From positions 1 to 11,773 of the forward strand of contig JASFRI010000094.1 of assembly GCA_050115015.1 (NCBI GenBank): DNA of 11,773 nt, given 5' to 3'. Both the position numbers and the translations under genes were made by a program. This document shows positions 1 through 7,269 of the stretch, in pieces; the first letter of the stretch is position 1; each line of letters opens with the position of its first letter. The notes beneath the pieces are model-generated. The model was not told the origin of the DNA and searched no databases. It saw only the letters and a list, made by a program, of their open reading frames with translations. Origin of the DNA: JASFRI01 sp050115015. GTDB lineage: Bacteria; Acidobacteriota; Polarisedimenticolia; CBDVAL01.

Positions 1-315
1 GTCGTCCACGGCGCCGGCGCGCCCCGTCTTCCCAACACCACCTGCATCGGCTTCCCGGGGCTCGACGGTCCCTTCGCGCTCGCGCGCCTGGACCTCGAGG
101 GGATCGCGGCCTCCCTGGGCTCCGCCTGCTCGATCGGCACGATGCGGCCGTCCCCGGTGCTGCTGGCCATGGGGGTCCCGGCGGATCTGGCCCGGGCCTC
201 GCTGCGCTTCAGCCTGGGCCCCGGCACCCGGCCCGACGAGATCGATCGCACCCTCGAGGTGTTCGCGGGCGGCGTGGCACCGTCTGCGCGCGCCACGGCC
301 GGGGTGGTCCGATGA
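1..315 (+). CDS. Cysteine desulfurase, C-terminal part (5' end outside window)
   Basis: This is the last 104 codons of a PLP-dependent cysteine desulfurase of the NifS/IscS family, which takes sulfur from L-cysteine as an enzyme-bound persulfide. Frame 1 is open from the first base. It contains the active-site loop SLGSACSIGTMRPS, with the persulfide-carrying Cys at codon 43 (bases 127-129), matching the family pattern S-x-G-S-A-C-x-x-G. This is followed by the usual C-terminal helix region (LRFSLGPGT, then DEIDRTLE). The PLP lysine would lie upstream of the window. The stop overlaps the next start by 4 bases (ATGA, 312-315). A sulfur donor close to mnmA is a well-known arrangement, so it probably supplies MnmA, perhaps among other acceptors. 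IscS, NifS and SufS cannot be told apart from this fragment. Confidence 0.9.
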   Translation, partial: VVHGAGAPRLPNTTCIGFPGLDGPFALARLDLEGIAASLGSACSIGTMRPSPVLLAMGVPADLARASLRFSLGPGTRPDEIDRTLEVFAGGVAPSARATAGVVR

Positions 316-786
316 TCGTGCGCTGCGGTTGCGGAAAGGCCTACCAGGTCGACGAGGATCAGCTCCGGGGCAGGCCCCGCGTGCGGGTCCGCTGCCGCGC
401 GTGTCAGGAGGTCCTGGAGGTGTCCATGCCCGGGCCGGCCCCTTCCCGGGAGGAGGCCGCGGGGCCGGAGGGGGTGGCGGTCCTTCCCGAGGGAAGGCGG
501 GTCTGCCTGGCGGTGCTCTCGGGCCCGGATCAGGGCACGATGATCCCGGTCCTGCAGCCGCGCCTGGTCATCGGCCGCAGCGACGCGGACGTGATCCTCG
601 CCGATCCGGAGATCTCCCGGCGGCACGCTGTGCTGGAGGTCTACGGCGACCGCTTCATCGTGCGTGACCTGAACTCCACCAACGGCACCTTCGTCGGGGA
701 CCGGCGGATCACGGCGGAGGAGCTCGAGAGCCAGGAGGAGTTCCGCGTCGGGACGAGCCGTCTGATGTTCATCGTGACGAGCCCCG

Positions 787-794
<8 letters not shown>
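312..794 (+). CDS. Zinc-ribbon (MJ0042-type) plus FHA domain protein
   Basis: A 160-residue protein with two recognisable modules. Residues 1-37 form a short zinc ribbon: C5-x-C7, then C28-x2-C31, as in the MJ0042 / putative zinc-finger family found at the N-terminus of many deltaproteobacterial-type proteins. After a Pro/Gly/Glu-rich linker (about 38-62), residues 65-158 form a forkhead-associated domain with its signature positions: GRS near 88, SRRH, and NSTNGT. FHA domains bind phosphothreonine peptides, so the partner is probably the target of a Ser/Thr kinase encoded elsewhere. No enzyme domain or membrane segment is visible. It overlaps the desulfurase by 4 bases and mnmA by 8, so translation is probably coupled. 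Why a phosphopeptide reader sits between two thiolation genes is not clear from the sequence. Confidence 0.9.
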
Positions 795-1985
<1,191 letters not shown>

Positions 1986-1995
1986 GCTGCTTGCC

Positions 1996-2012
1996 CCGGC
2001 CGCCGTGGCCGG
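1996..2012 (+). terminator. Stem-loop just after the tRNA, possible 3' signal
   Basis: CCGGCC (1996-2001) and GGCCGG (2007-2012) form a perfect 6-bp stem with a 5-base loop, starting ten bases after the tRNA CCA. There is no T-run after it, so it is not a classical intrinsic terminator. It could aid 3' processing or weak termination, or be chance in GC-rich DNA. Confidence 0.3.
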
Positions 2013-2037
2013 CCTCCACCCCCGCGGGAACGCTCCC

Positions 2038-2427
2038 TTGATCCTCCGACGCCGCAAGTCCGGAAAGCGCCGGAAGCCGAACGGCGACGGGCTGCCGGGC
2101 TCGGTCTCGGAGATCGGCCCCCGGGCGGCCTTCGTCGGGGAGGTGCGGGGCGGTGGGGATCTCGTCGTCAACGGACGGCTCGACGGGGCCGTCCAGGTGG
2201 GCGGAAGGGTGGAGATCGGGCCGGCGGGGGCGGTCCGTGACCGGATCGCCGCCCGGGAACTCTGGGTGGCCGGCCGCTTCGAGGGTGGTTTCGAGGTGGA
2301 CGGCCGGATCCATGCCGTTCAGGGCTCGAGCCTGTCGGGCAGCGGGACCGCATCGATCTGGCAGATCGAGTCCGGGGCGCGGCTGGACCTGGACGTCCAT
2401 GCCACCCGGAGGCCGCCAACCGGCTGA
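2038..2427 (+). CDS. Bactofilin family (polymer-forming cytoskeletal) protein
   Basis: About 129 residues if translation starts at TTG 2038, which is preceded by a weak GCGGGA. The frame stays open upstream into the tRNA, but an ATG at 1933 lies within the tRNA and cannot be the natural start. GTG 2005 is an alternative. The N-terminus is very basic (residues 4-13). From about residue 25 there is the repeating bactofilin beta-helix: GDLVVNGRLDGAV, VEIGPAGAV, LWVAGRFEGGFEVDGRI and WQIESGARL, with Gly/Val/Ile periodicity every few residues. Bactofilins polymerise without nucleotide and scaffold cell-shape, stalk, motility or cell-wall machinery. The size is near the compact end of the family. 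It precedes the signalling operon in the same direction; a functional link is possible but not shown. Confidence 0.85.
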   Translation: MILRRRKSGKRRKPNGDGLPGSVSEIGPRAAFVGEVRGGGDLVVNGRLDGAVQVGGRVEIGPAGAVRDRIAARELWVAGRFEGGFEVDGRIHAVQGSSLSGSGTASIWQIESGARLDLDVHATRRPPTG

Positions 2428-2441
2428 CATCCTGTGTCAGC
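2423..2441 (+). promoter_or_regulatory. 19-bp perfect palindrome, candidate activator site (UAS)
   Basis: GCTGACA (2423-2429), a 5-base spacer TCCTG, then TGTCAGC (2435-2441), a perfect 7-bp inverted repeat. It overlaps the bactofilin stop codon and is centred about 150 bp upstream of the predicted sigma-54 start, a usual distance for enhancer sites of NtrC-type activators. The half-site recurs as TGTCAA at 2457-2462 and CTGACA at 2570-2575. It could instead be a 3' hairpin of the bactofilin transcript, although no T-run follows. Confidence 0.5.
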
Positions 2442-2555
2442 AGTGGTTCCGCTGGGTGTCAACTTTCTGGCGATCTCCCGGCGGGGGGAAAACCCACAGC
2501 AACCTATCTCACTGGAATGATTCAAGTTCACCTCTGCGGGGTGCGGTGCCAGCGG

Positions 2556-2571
2556 TGGTATGGACCTTGCT
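2556..2571 (+). promoter_or_regulatory. Sigma-54 (-24/-12) promoter for the signalling operon
   Basis: TGGTATG-GACC-TTGCT matches the consensus TGGCACG-N4-TTGCW at 10 of 12 defined positions. The invariant GG (2557-2558) and GC (2569-2570) are separated by exactly 10 bases. Transcription would start near 2582, about 48 bases before the GTG at 2630. It lies in the largest non-coding gap of the window. The third gene of the operon encodes a sigma-54 activator. A weak sigma-70 alternative (TTGCTG at 2567, TTACGA at 2591, 18-base spacing) cannot be excluded. Confidence 0.65.
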
Positions 2572-2629
2572 GACAGTGCCACCGTCAATCTTACGACTGC
2601 GTCCCGAGGGGCGGCCCTGGGAGAGGACG

Positions 2630-3163
2630 GTGGACGGGAACATCGACAGCAGCATTCTGGATCGAATTGCCGTGGGCTTGATCGTGCTGGATCCCGACGG
2701 AGAGGAGCGTTTCCGCAGCCGGAGGGTGGCGGACCTGATCCGCGGGACCCAGCTCGAGGATGCCGGCCGGATGTCGCGGCGGTTGGCCTCCCTGTCACAG
2801 CGTTGCCTGGCGGCGGGGGAGACGGAGGTGGAGACCTTCGAGGGCGGGGAGGGGAGCGGGGGTGTGCTGGCCACCGCGTCGTCCGCCCCCGACGGCGGCG
2901 TCGTGATCACGCTGGAGGCGCTGGACTCCTCCTCCGTGGTGCAGCAGCGGGTGCAGCAGTTCGTCTCGCACGTCACGCACGATCTCCGCACACCGTTGAC
3001 CTCGATCATGGGCGCAAGCGACCTCCTGCTCTCCGGTCGCGTCGGGCCCATCGAGGAGCGGCATGCGAAGCTGCTGAAGATCGTCGGGGACGGAACGCAG
3101 CGTCTGGCAGCGCTCCTCTCCGAGCTGTCGTCGCGCTTCGTCGGCCAGGAGGCCGGGTCGTGA
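2630..3163 (+). CDS. PAS-like + HisKA (DHp) protein lacking an ATPase domain
   Basis: A 177-residue protein. GTG 2630 is chosen because GGAG (2620-2623) lies six bases upstream and the predicted promoter is at a sensible distance; the frame is open further upstream only as a shadow of the bactofilin. Residues about 5-95 look like a PAS-type sensor fold (ILDRIAVGLIVLDPDGEERF). Residues 105-170 are a histidine kinase dimerisation/phosphoacceptor domain with an intact H-box, SHVTHDLRTPLTSI, H117 being the phosphoacceptor. The protein then ends: there is no N-box, no DxGxG and no GxGLGL motif. Its stop overlaps the next GTG by 4 bases (GTGA), so the ending looks native rather than frameshifted. 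It cannot phosphorylate itself as a normal kinase. It could be a phosphotransfer module, a response-regulator phosphatase, or a substrate of another kinase's catalytic domain. No membrane segment is seen. Confidence 0.85.
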   Translation: MDGNIDSSILDRIAVGLIVLDPDGEERFRSRRVADLIRGTQLEDAGRMSRRLASLSQRCLAAGETEVETFEGGEGSGGVLATASSAPDGGVVITLEALDSSSVVQQRVQQFVSHVTHDLRTPLTSIMGASDLLLSGRVGPIEERHAKLLKIVGDGTQRLAALLSELSSRFVGQEAGS

Positions 3164-3975
3164 GCCCGAAGATCCTGGTCGTCGACGATAGCGAGAACAT
3201 CCGGAGCGTGCTGCGCATGAACTTCGAGTGGATGGGCTATGACGTCACCGCCGCCGCCGACGGCGTGGAGGCGATCGCCTCCGTGGAACACGATCGGCCG
3301 GACCTCATCATCCTCGACGTCATGATGCCTCGGAAGAACGGCTATCAGGTCTGCCGTCAGTTCAAGTCGGACCCACGGACCGCCGACATCCCCGTCATCC
3401 TCTTGACGGCGAAGAACCAGCAGGAGGATATCTTCTGGGGTCGCGATTGCGGTGCGGACGACTACATCACGAAACCGTTCAACGCCCCTGACCTGGAGCA
3501 GGCGGTGCAGCGCCTCCTGGAGCATCGCGGCGGGGAGGCGGCCCCCCGGGGGAGCATCGACGAGCTCGTATCGACGCGGATCCGGGAGGGCGGGGTCTGC
3601 GGCGTATGCTCCTTCGTGCTCGACACGAGACCTCTCACGGTGCACCTGCAGAAGTACGGGGAGCTCAAGCAGCGCCAGATGCTCGAGGTGGTCACCCTGT
3701 CCATCAGCGCCGTGCTCGAGGACGAGGGCTTCCAGCCGGCGGTGGAGCGGGACGGAGACACATTCCGGGTCATGCTGCCCTGCACGACGGACCGGATCCT
3801 GGCGATCCAGGACAGGATCTGCGAGCGGGCCGACCAGGAGATGCTGGAGTTCTACGATCCTGCGGACCGGGAGCGCGGCCACATCGCCACCCGGGACTTT
3901 CATACCGGCGAGGAGATCCACGTGCCCCTGGCCACGCTCCGCGCCGAGACGCCCCGCATCTACAACCAGGACTAG
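3160..3975 (+). CDS. Response regulator: receiver + degenerate GGDEF-like domain
   Basis: 271 residues from GTG 3160, which overlaps the preceding stop by 4 bases. Residues 1-120 are a canonical receiver: D9-D10 acidic pair, phosphoacceptor D53 in LIILDVMMP, Thr in VILLTA, K105 in ITKPF. Residues about 135-271 resemble a diguanylate cyclase fold in which the GGDEF signature is lost. At the matching place the sequence reads RDGDTFRVMLP (near residues 195-206). The tail, with FYDPADRERGHI and then IHVPLATL, resembles the C-terminal half of GGDEF domains in some receiver-GGDEF proteins. Synthesis of c-di-GMP is therefore unlikely; binding of a nucleotide or protein, or dimerisation, is more plausible. 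Its direct pairing with the ATPase-less HisKA protein suggests they are partners. Assignment of the C-terminal domain is less sure than the receiver. Confidence 0.85.
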   Translation: MSPKILVVDDSENIRSVLRMNFEWMGYDVTAAADGVEAIASVEHDRPDLIILDVMMPRKNGYQVCRQFKSDPRTADIPVILLTAKNQQEDIFWGRDCGADDYITKPFNAPDLEQAVQRLLEHRGGEAAPRGSIDELVSTRIREGGVCGVCSFVLDTRPLTVHLQKYGELKQRQMLEVVTLSISAVLEDEGFQPAVERDGDTFRVMLPCTTDRILAIQDRICERADQEMLEFYDPADRERGHIATRDFHTGEEIHVPLATLRAETPRIYNQD

Positions 3976-3984
3976 GGAGACCAA

Positions 3985-5424
3985 GTGTCGCCGGAAACGA
4001 AACCTGCCCGGATCCTGTTCGTCGACGACGATGCCGCCATCCGCGAGGTGTTTCTCGCCCAGTTGCTCTCCTTCGGACACGACGTCGTCGGAGCGAGCAG
4101 CGGGCACGAGGCCCTGGAGATCATCCGCAGCGAGGTCTTCGACGTCCTGCTGGTGGACCAGCGGATGCCGGAGATGGACGGCCTCGCGGTGCTGCAGAGC
4201 GCGCTGGAGCTCTATCCGGACCTCATCGTGGTGGTGCTCACGGCCCATGGGAGCATCGAATCGGCCGTCCGGGCGCTGAAGCTCGGCGCCCATGACTACT
4301 TCGAGAAACCCGTCAACAACTGGAATGAGCACTTCGAGGAGCTCCGTCTGTCCATCCAGCGAGCGCTGGACCAGCGACGGCTGCGGGCGGAGAACCAGGC
4401 TCTGCGCACCCAGATCGAGGAGCGCTTCTCGGACCGGAACATCATCGGGTCGAACCGGGACATGCGCGAGATCTTCCGGCTGATCGAGACCGTCGCGCCC
4501 ACCCGGAGCACCGTCCTGATCACCGGCGCGCACGGGACCGGGAAGGAGCTGATCGCCCGGGCGCTCCACCATCGGTCAGACCGCAGGGACGGGGCCTTCG
4601 TCGCGGTGAACTGCGGGGCGCTGCCGGACAATCTCCTGGAAGACGAGCTGTTCGGCCACGTGCGTGGGGCGTTCACGGACGCGGTCAGCTCCCGGCCCGG
4701 CCGGTTCGCGCAGGCGGACGGCGGCTCCCTGTTCCTCGACGAGGTGGGCACCATGAGCCCTAACCTGCAGGTCAAGCTCCTCCGCGTCCTGCAGGAGCGG
4801 GAGTTCACCCCTCTCGGCTCGACGGAGCGCCGGACCGTCGACGTCCGGATCATCGCCGCCACCAACTCCGATCTCAGAAAGGCGATGCAGGAGAACGAGT
4901 TCCGGGAGGACCTGTTCTATCGCTTGAACGTGATCCAGATTCACCTCCCGAGGCTTCGCGACCGGCGCGACGATATCCCGCTGCTCGTGAGCCACTTCCT
5001 CGACAAGTTCCGGCTCGAGATGGGGACCGGGCCGAAACGCTTCGGTCAGGAGGCGATCCGCTGTCTGATGAGCTATCCGTGGCCCGGAAACGTCCGGCAG
5101 CTCGAGAACGTGGTGGAGAGGGCGCTGGCGCTGTCGGGAGACAGGGAAGTCCTGGAGCTCAGCGATCTGCCGGAGGAGGTCCAGCAGACGGACCAGATGG
5201 TCATGCCCGCGGTCCGGATCGACGAGGGCGGCATCTCCCTGGACCGGGTGCTGTCGGACTTCGAGGGACGCCTGGTCTACCAGGCCCTGGAGAGCTCCAA
5301 CTGGACGAAGACCCGGGCGGCGCGGCTGCTGAACATCAAGCGGACCACCCTCATCGAGAAGATGAAGCGCCTGGGCATCCCCCTCAAGAACCGCGAGGCC
5401 TCGCAGTCCCAGGCGCAGGCCTGA
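3985..5424 (+). CDS. Sigma-54-dependent response regulator, NtrC family
   Basis: 479 residues from GTG 3985, with AGGGAGA upstream and a 9-base gap from the previous stop. Order of domains: receiver (8-125; DDD at the N-terminus, phosphoacceptor D58 in LLVDQRMPEMDG, Thr in VVLTAHG, Lys in FEKPV); helical linker (125-155); AAA+ domain (160-395); Fis-type helix-turn-helix (about 430-470, RAARLLNIKRTTLIEKMKRL). AAA+ motifs: Walker A GAHGTGKE (181-188), Walker B SLFLDEVG with D252-E253, REDLFYRLNV near 307, and YPWPGNVRQLEN. The sigma-54-contacting loop, normally GAFTGA, reads GAFTDA (228-233). It should activate sigma-54 RNA polymerase when phosphorylated. A sigma-54 promoter with an upstream palindrome lies in front of its own operon, so autoregulation is likely. 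Confidence 0.95.
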   Translation: MSPETKPARILFVDDDAAIREVFLAQLLSFGHDVVGASSGHEALEIIRSEVFDVLLVDQRMPEMDGLAVLQSALELYPDLIVVVLTAHGSIESAVRALKLGAHDYFEKPVNNWNEHFEELRLSIQRALDQRRLRAENQALRTQIEERFSDRNIIGSNRDMREIFRLIETVAPTRSTVLITGAHGTGKELIARALHHRSDRRDGAFVAVNCGALPDNLLEDELFGHVRGAFTDAVSSRPGRFAQADGGSLFLDEVGTMSPNLQVKLLRVLQEREFTPLGSTERRTVDVRIIAATNSDLRKAMQENEFREDLFYRLNVIQIHLPRLRDRRDDIPLLVSHFLDKFRLEMGTGPKRFGQEAIRCLMSYPWPGNVRQLENVVERALALSGDREVLELSDLPEEVQQTDQMVMPAVRIDEGGISLDRVLSDFEGRLVYQALESSNWTKTRAARLLNIKRTTLIEKMKRLGIPLKNREASQSQAQA

Positions 5425-5431
5425 GCCGCCG

Positions 5432-5965
5432 ATGGCCCGGGTGCTGGTGGTGGAGGACGAGGCGGGGACGCGGGAGGTGCTGTGCGCCTCCATCGCCGCT
5501 CTCGGGCACGATCCGGACCACGCCAGGGACGGCATCGAGGCGCTCGAGCGCTTCCGGACCGCCAGCTACGACATGGTCGTCACGGACCTGGCCATGCCGC
5601 GGATGGACGGCATCGAGCTGACCCGGCGCCTGCGGGAGACGCATCCGGGCGTGGCCGTCCTGATGGTCACCGGGCAGACGAGCCTGGACCTGATGGTCCG
5701 GGCCGTGAACCGCGGGATCTCCGATTATCTCAGCAAGCCCTTCCCCCTGGGAGAGCTCGAGCGTTCCGTGACCCGGGTGCTCGATCGCCGGGGAAAGGCC
5801 GAGCTGCGGCCCGCGGTCCGGCGGCGCGGACGGCTTCTCGGATGGCTCCTCGCCCTCCTGGCCGTCGCCCTGCTGATCTCGGTCGCCTGGCGCGCCTGGG
5901 CCGAGGACGCGGGGCTGCACGAGCTCTCCCGCGCCGTGGCGGTCCTTCCTCCCCGCGCCCCCTGA
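5432..5965 (+). CDS. Receiver-domain protein with C-terminal membrane anchor
   Basis: 177 residues from ATG 5432, 7 bases after the activator stop. Residues 2-120 form a complete receiver: E8-D9 acidic pair, phosphoacceptor D52 in MVVTDLAMPRMDG, Thr in LMVTGQ, K102 in LSKPF. A basic stretch follows (RRRGR, near 130-134), then one hydrophobic helix at about 135-156 (LLGWLLALLAVALLISVAW) and a short tail of about 20 residues. By the positive-inside rule the receiver stays in the cytoplasm, anchored to the membrane, with the tail outside. There is no output domain. Receivers are normally soluble, so this design suggests recruitment to a membrane kinase, or a membrane-localised phosphate sink or effector. 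It is the last gene of the apparent sigma-54 operon. Confidence 0.9.
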   Translation: MARVLVVEDEAGTREVLCASIAALGHDPDHARDGIEALERFRTASYDMVVTDLAMPRMDGIELTRRLRETHPGVAVLMVTGQTSLDLMVRAVNRGISDYLSKPFPLGELERSVTRVLDRRGKAELRPAVRRRGRLLGWLLALLAVALLISVAWRAWAEDAGLHELSRAVAVLPPRAP

Positions 5966-6000
5966 ACCGCCGCCCGGATCGATGGAAACCGCCGTCATCG

Positions 6001-6029
6001 TTGCGGTTCATCGGGATGCGTGGTAAGGT
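6001..6029 (+). promoter_or_regulatory. Sigma-70-type promoter before the receiver-PilZ gene
   Basis: TTGCGG (6001-6006), a 17-base spacer, then TAAGGT (6024-6029) with TG at 6021-6022 (extended -10). The start would be near 6036, about 39 bases before the ATG at 6075. It lies in the 109-base gap after the membrane-anchored receiver and has the same spacing and TG extension as the tRNA promoter. The hexamers are moderate matches. Confidence 0.5.
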
Positions 6030-6074
6030 GCGGGCCATTACTCGGACGGACTTCCGGGGACGGCCGGGGGAGAG

Positions 6075-6764
6075 ATGACGCGGATTTTGCTGGTGGACGA
6101 CGTCGAGCTGTTCCTGGAGCTCGAGCGGACCTTCCTCAAACGCTTCGGATGCGAGATCGCCATCGCCCGCACCGGCCGGGAGGCGCTGGAACAGGTACGG
6201 TCCCGGCCGCCCGACGCCATCCTGCTGGATGTGGTGATGCCCGAGATGGACGGCTACGCGGCCTGCAAGGCCCTGAAGTCGGACCCAAAGACCAGCCGCA
6301 TCCCGGTCATCTTCGTCGCCGCGGATCCGGACCTGCACAAGATGGCCGCGGCCGGCGGGGACGATATCGTCGCCAAGCCGATCCGCCGGGAGGCCCTCCT
6401 GGAGGTACTCCGGCGGCACGTCAACATCGCGGAGCGGGGTGCGGATCGTATCGCCGTGCAGCTGCGCGTGCGGGTCGAGGACGATGGCCGCAGCCTGTTC
6501 TCGAAGGACCTCAGCCAGGGCGGGATGTTCCTGAAGGCGGACCCGGCGATCCCGCTGGGGCAGAAACTGTCCCTCCGGTTCCGGCTGCCCTTTCCGGAGG
6601 GAGCGGAGGAGGTGCGGGCCACCGGCGAGGTGGTCCGGCAGGTCTCCGACCAGGAGGGATCCCACCTCCTGCCGGGCGTCGGGGTACGCTTCGTGGATCT
6701 GCCGGCGAAGGAGCGCGCCCGGGTCGGCAGGTTCCTGCGGGCCCGGCGGATGGATCATAGCTGA
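6075..6764 (+). CDS. Response regulator: receiver + PilZ (c-di-GMP-binding) domain
   Basis: 229 residues from ATG 6075, preceded by GGGGGAGAG. Residues 1-112 are a receiver with the acidic pair DD, phosphoacceptor D52 in AILLDVVMPEMDG and K101 in VAKPI. The position that is Thr/Ser in nearly all receivers is A82 (VIFVAADPD), which may change how phosphorylation is read out. Residues about 118-222 are a PilZ domain with both c-di-GMP-binding motifs intact: RxxxR as R121-R125 (RGADR) and DxSxxG as D145, S147, G150 (DLSQGG). The protein should therefore respond to c-di-GMP as well as phosphorylation. It is two genes upstream of an EAL phosphodiesterase, making a local c-di-GMP circuit plausible. 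Related receiver-PilZ proteins act in motility, surface attachment and development in myxobacterial-type organisms. Confidence 0.92.
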   Translation: MTRILLVDDVELFLELERTFLKRFGCEIAIARTGREALEQVRSRPPDAILLDVVMPEMDGYAACKALKSDPKTSRIPVIFVAADPDLHKMAAAGGDDIVAKPIRREALLEVLRRHVNIAERGADRIAVQLRVRVEDDGRSLFSKDLSQGGMFLKADPAIPLGQKLSLRFRLPFPEGAEEVRATGEVVRQVSDQEGSHLLPGVGVRFVDLPAKERARVGRFLRARRMDHS

Positions 6765-6765
6765 A

Positions 6766-6794
6766 CCGGTCCGGGAGGGGGCTCCCGGCACCGG
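6766..6794 (+). terminator. Strong GC stem-loop after the receiver-PilZ gene
   Basis: CCGGTCCGGGAG (6766-6777) pairs with CTCCCGG-c-ACCGG (6782-6794), a 12-bp stem with one bulged C and a 4-base loop, starting two bases after the stop codon. No T-run follows, so it may be an attenuator, an mRNA-stabilising hairpin or a weak terminator rather than a classical one. Confidence 0.45.
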
Positions 6795-6797
6795 CCC

Positions 6798-6831
6798 GGA
6801 GGGCACCGCGACGCCCTCCATCTCGATGGAG
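6798..6831 (+). promoter_or_regulatory. Two mutually exclusive hairpins before the stand-alone receiver
   Basis: Hairpin A pairs GGAGGGC (6798-6804) with GCCCTCC (6813-6819). Hairpin B pairs CTCCAT (6816-6821) with ATGGAG (6826-6831) around the loop CTCG. They share bases 6816-6819, so only one can form at a time. Hairpin B ends three bases before the ribosome binding site GGAAG (6834-6838). The layout resembles a translational switch, but GC-rich sequence easily gives such pairings. Confidence 0.35.
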
Positions 6832-6843
6832 CCGGAAGAACCG

Positions 6844-7254
6844 ATGAGCGAGGCGTCGAGGCAGCGGATCCTGGTCGTGGACGATGACCGCGACACGACC
6901 GAGCTCACAGCCCTCGTCCTCGCCGGTGCGGGGTATGCGGTGGAGCAGGCGAACTCCGGCGAGGAGGCGCTGCGTTCGGCCCTGGCGGATCCCCCGGACC
7001 TCGTCCTGCTCGACATCAACATGCACGCCATGGACGGCTGGGAGACCCTGCGGCTGCTGCGAACCGATTCCGGAACCCGGCGGACGCCGGTGGCGATGTT
7101 CTCGGTTCGTTACGACCTGCGGGAGAAGCTCCAGGGGATGCAGATGGGGGCGACCGATTACATCACGAAGCCCTTCGAGCACGACGACCTGGTCCGCCGC
7201 GTGGAGCGCATCCTGGAGGAGGCCGGCGGCGACGCCGGTGCCGCTCCGGTCTGA
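6844..7254 (+). CDS. Stand-alone receiver (single-domain response regulator)
   Basis: 136 residues from ATG 6844, chosen because GGAAG (6834-6838) precedes it; ATG 6826, in frame, lies in a hairpin and has no ribosome binding site. The protein is one receiver: DDD near the N-terminus, phosphoacceptor D57 in LVLLDINMHAMDG, Ser87 in AMFSVRYD, K109 in ITKPF. The conserved Pro four residues after the Asp is His here (NMHAMDG instead of NMPxMDG). No output domain, so it would act by protein contact or as an intermediate or phosphate sink, like CheY/Spo0F/DivK-type proteins. It is 79 bases after the PilZ gene and 15 bases before the EAL gene, so it is probably co-transcribed with both. Confidence 0.92.
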   Translation: MSEASRQRILVVDDDRDTTELTALVLAGAGYAVEQANSGEEALRSALADPPDLVLLDINMHAMDGWETLRLLRTDSGTRRTPVAMFSVRYDLREKLQGMQMGATDYITKPFEHDDLVRRVERILEEAGGDAGAAPV

Positions 7255-7269
7255 GGGGCAGCGATCGTC

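Noticed and set aside
275..290. TGGCAC followed by GC at the spacing of a sigma-54 promoter
   Set aside because: The -12 half is GCGC rather than TTGC, and it lies in cysteine desulfurase coding sequence.
2153..2629. Upstream extension of the HisKA gene to ATG 2153
   Set aside because: It runs through the bactofilin in another frame and across the promoter region; GTG 2630 has a ribosome binding site.
2509..4572. 687-codon open frame on the - strand
   Set aside because: Shadow of the HisKA, receiver and activator genes, with no family motif.
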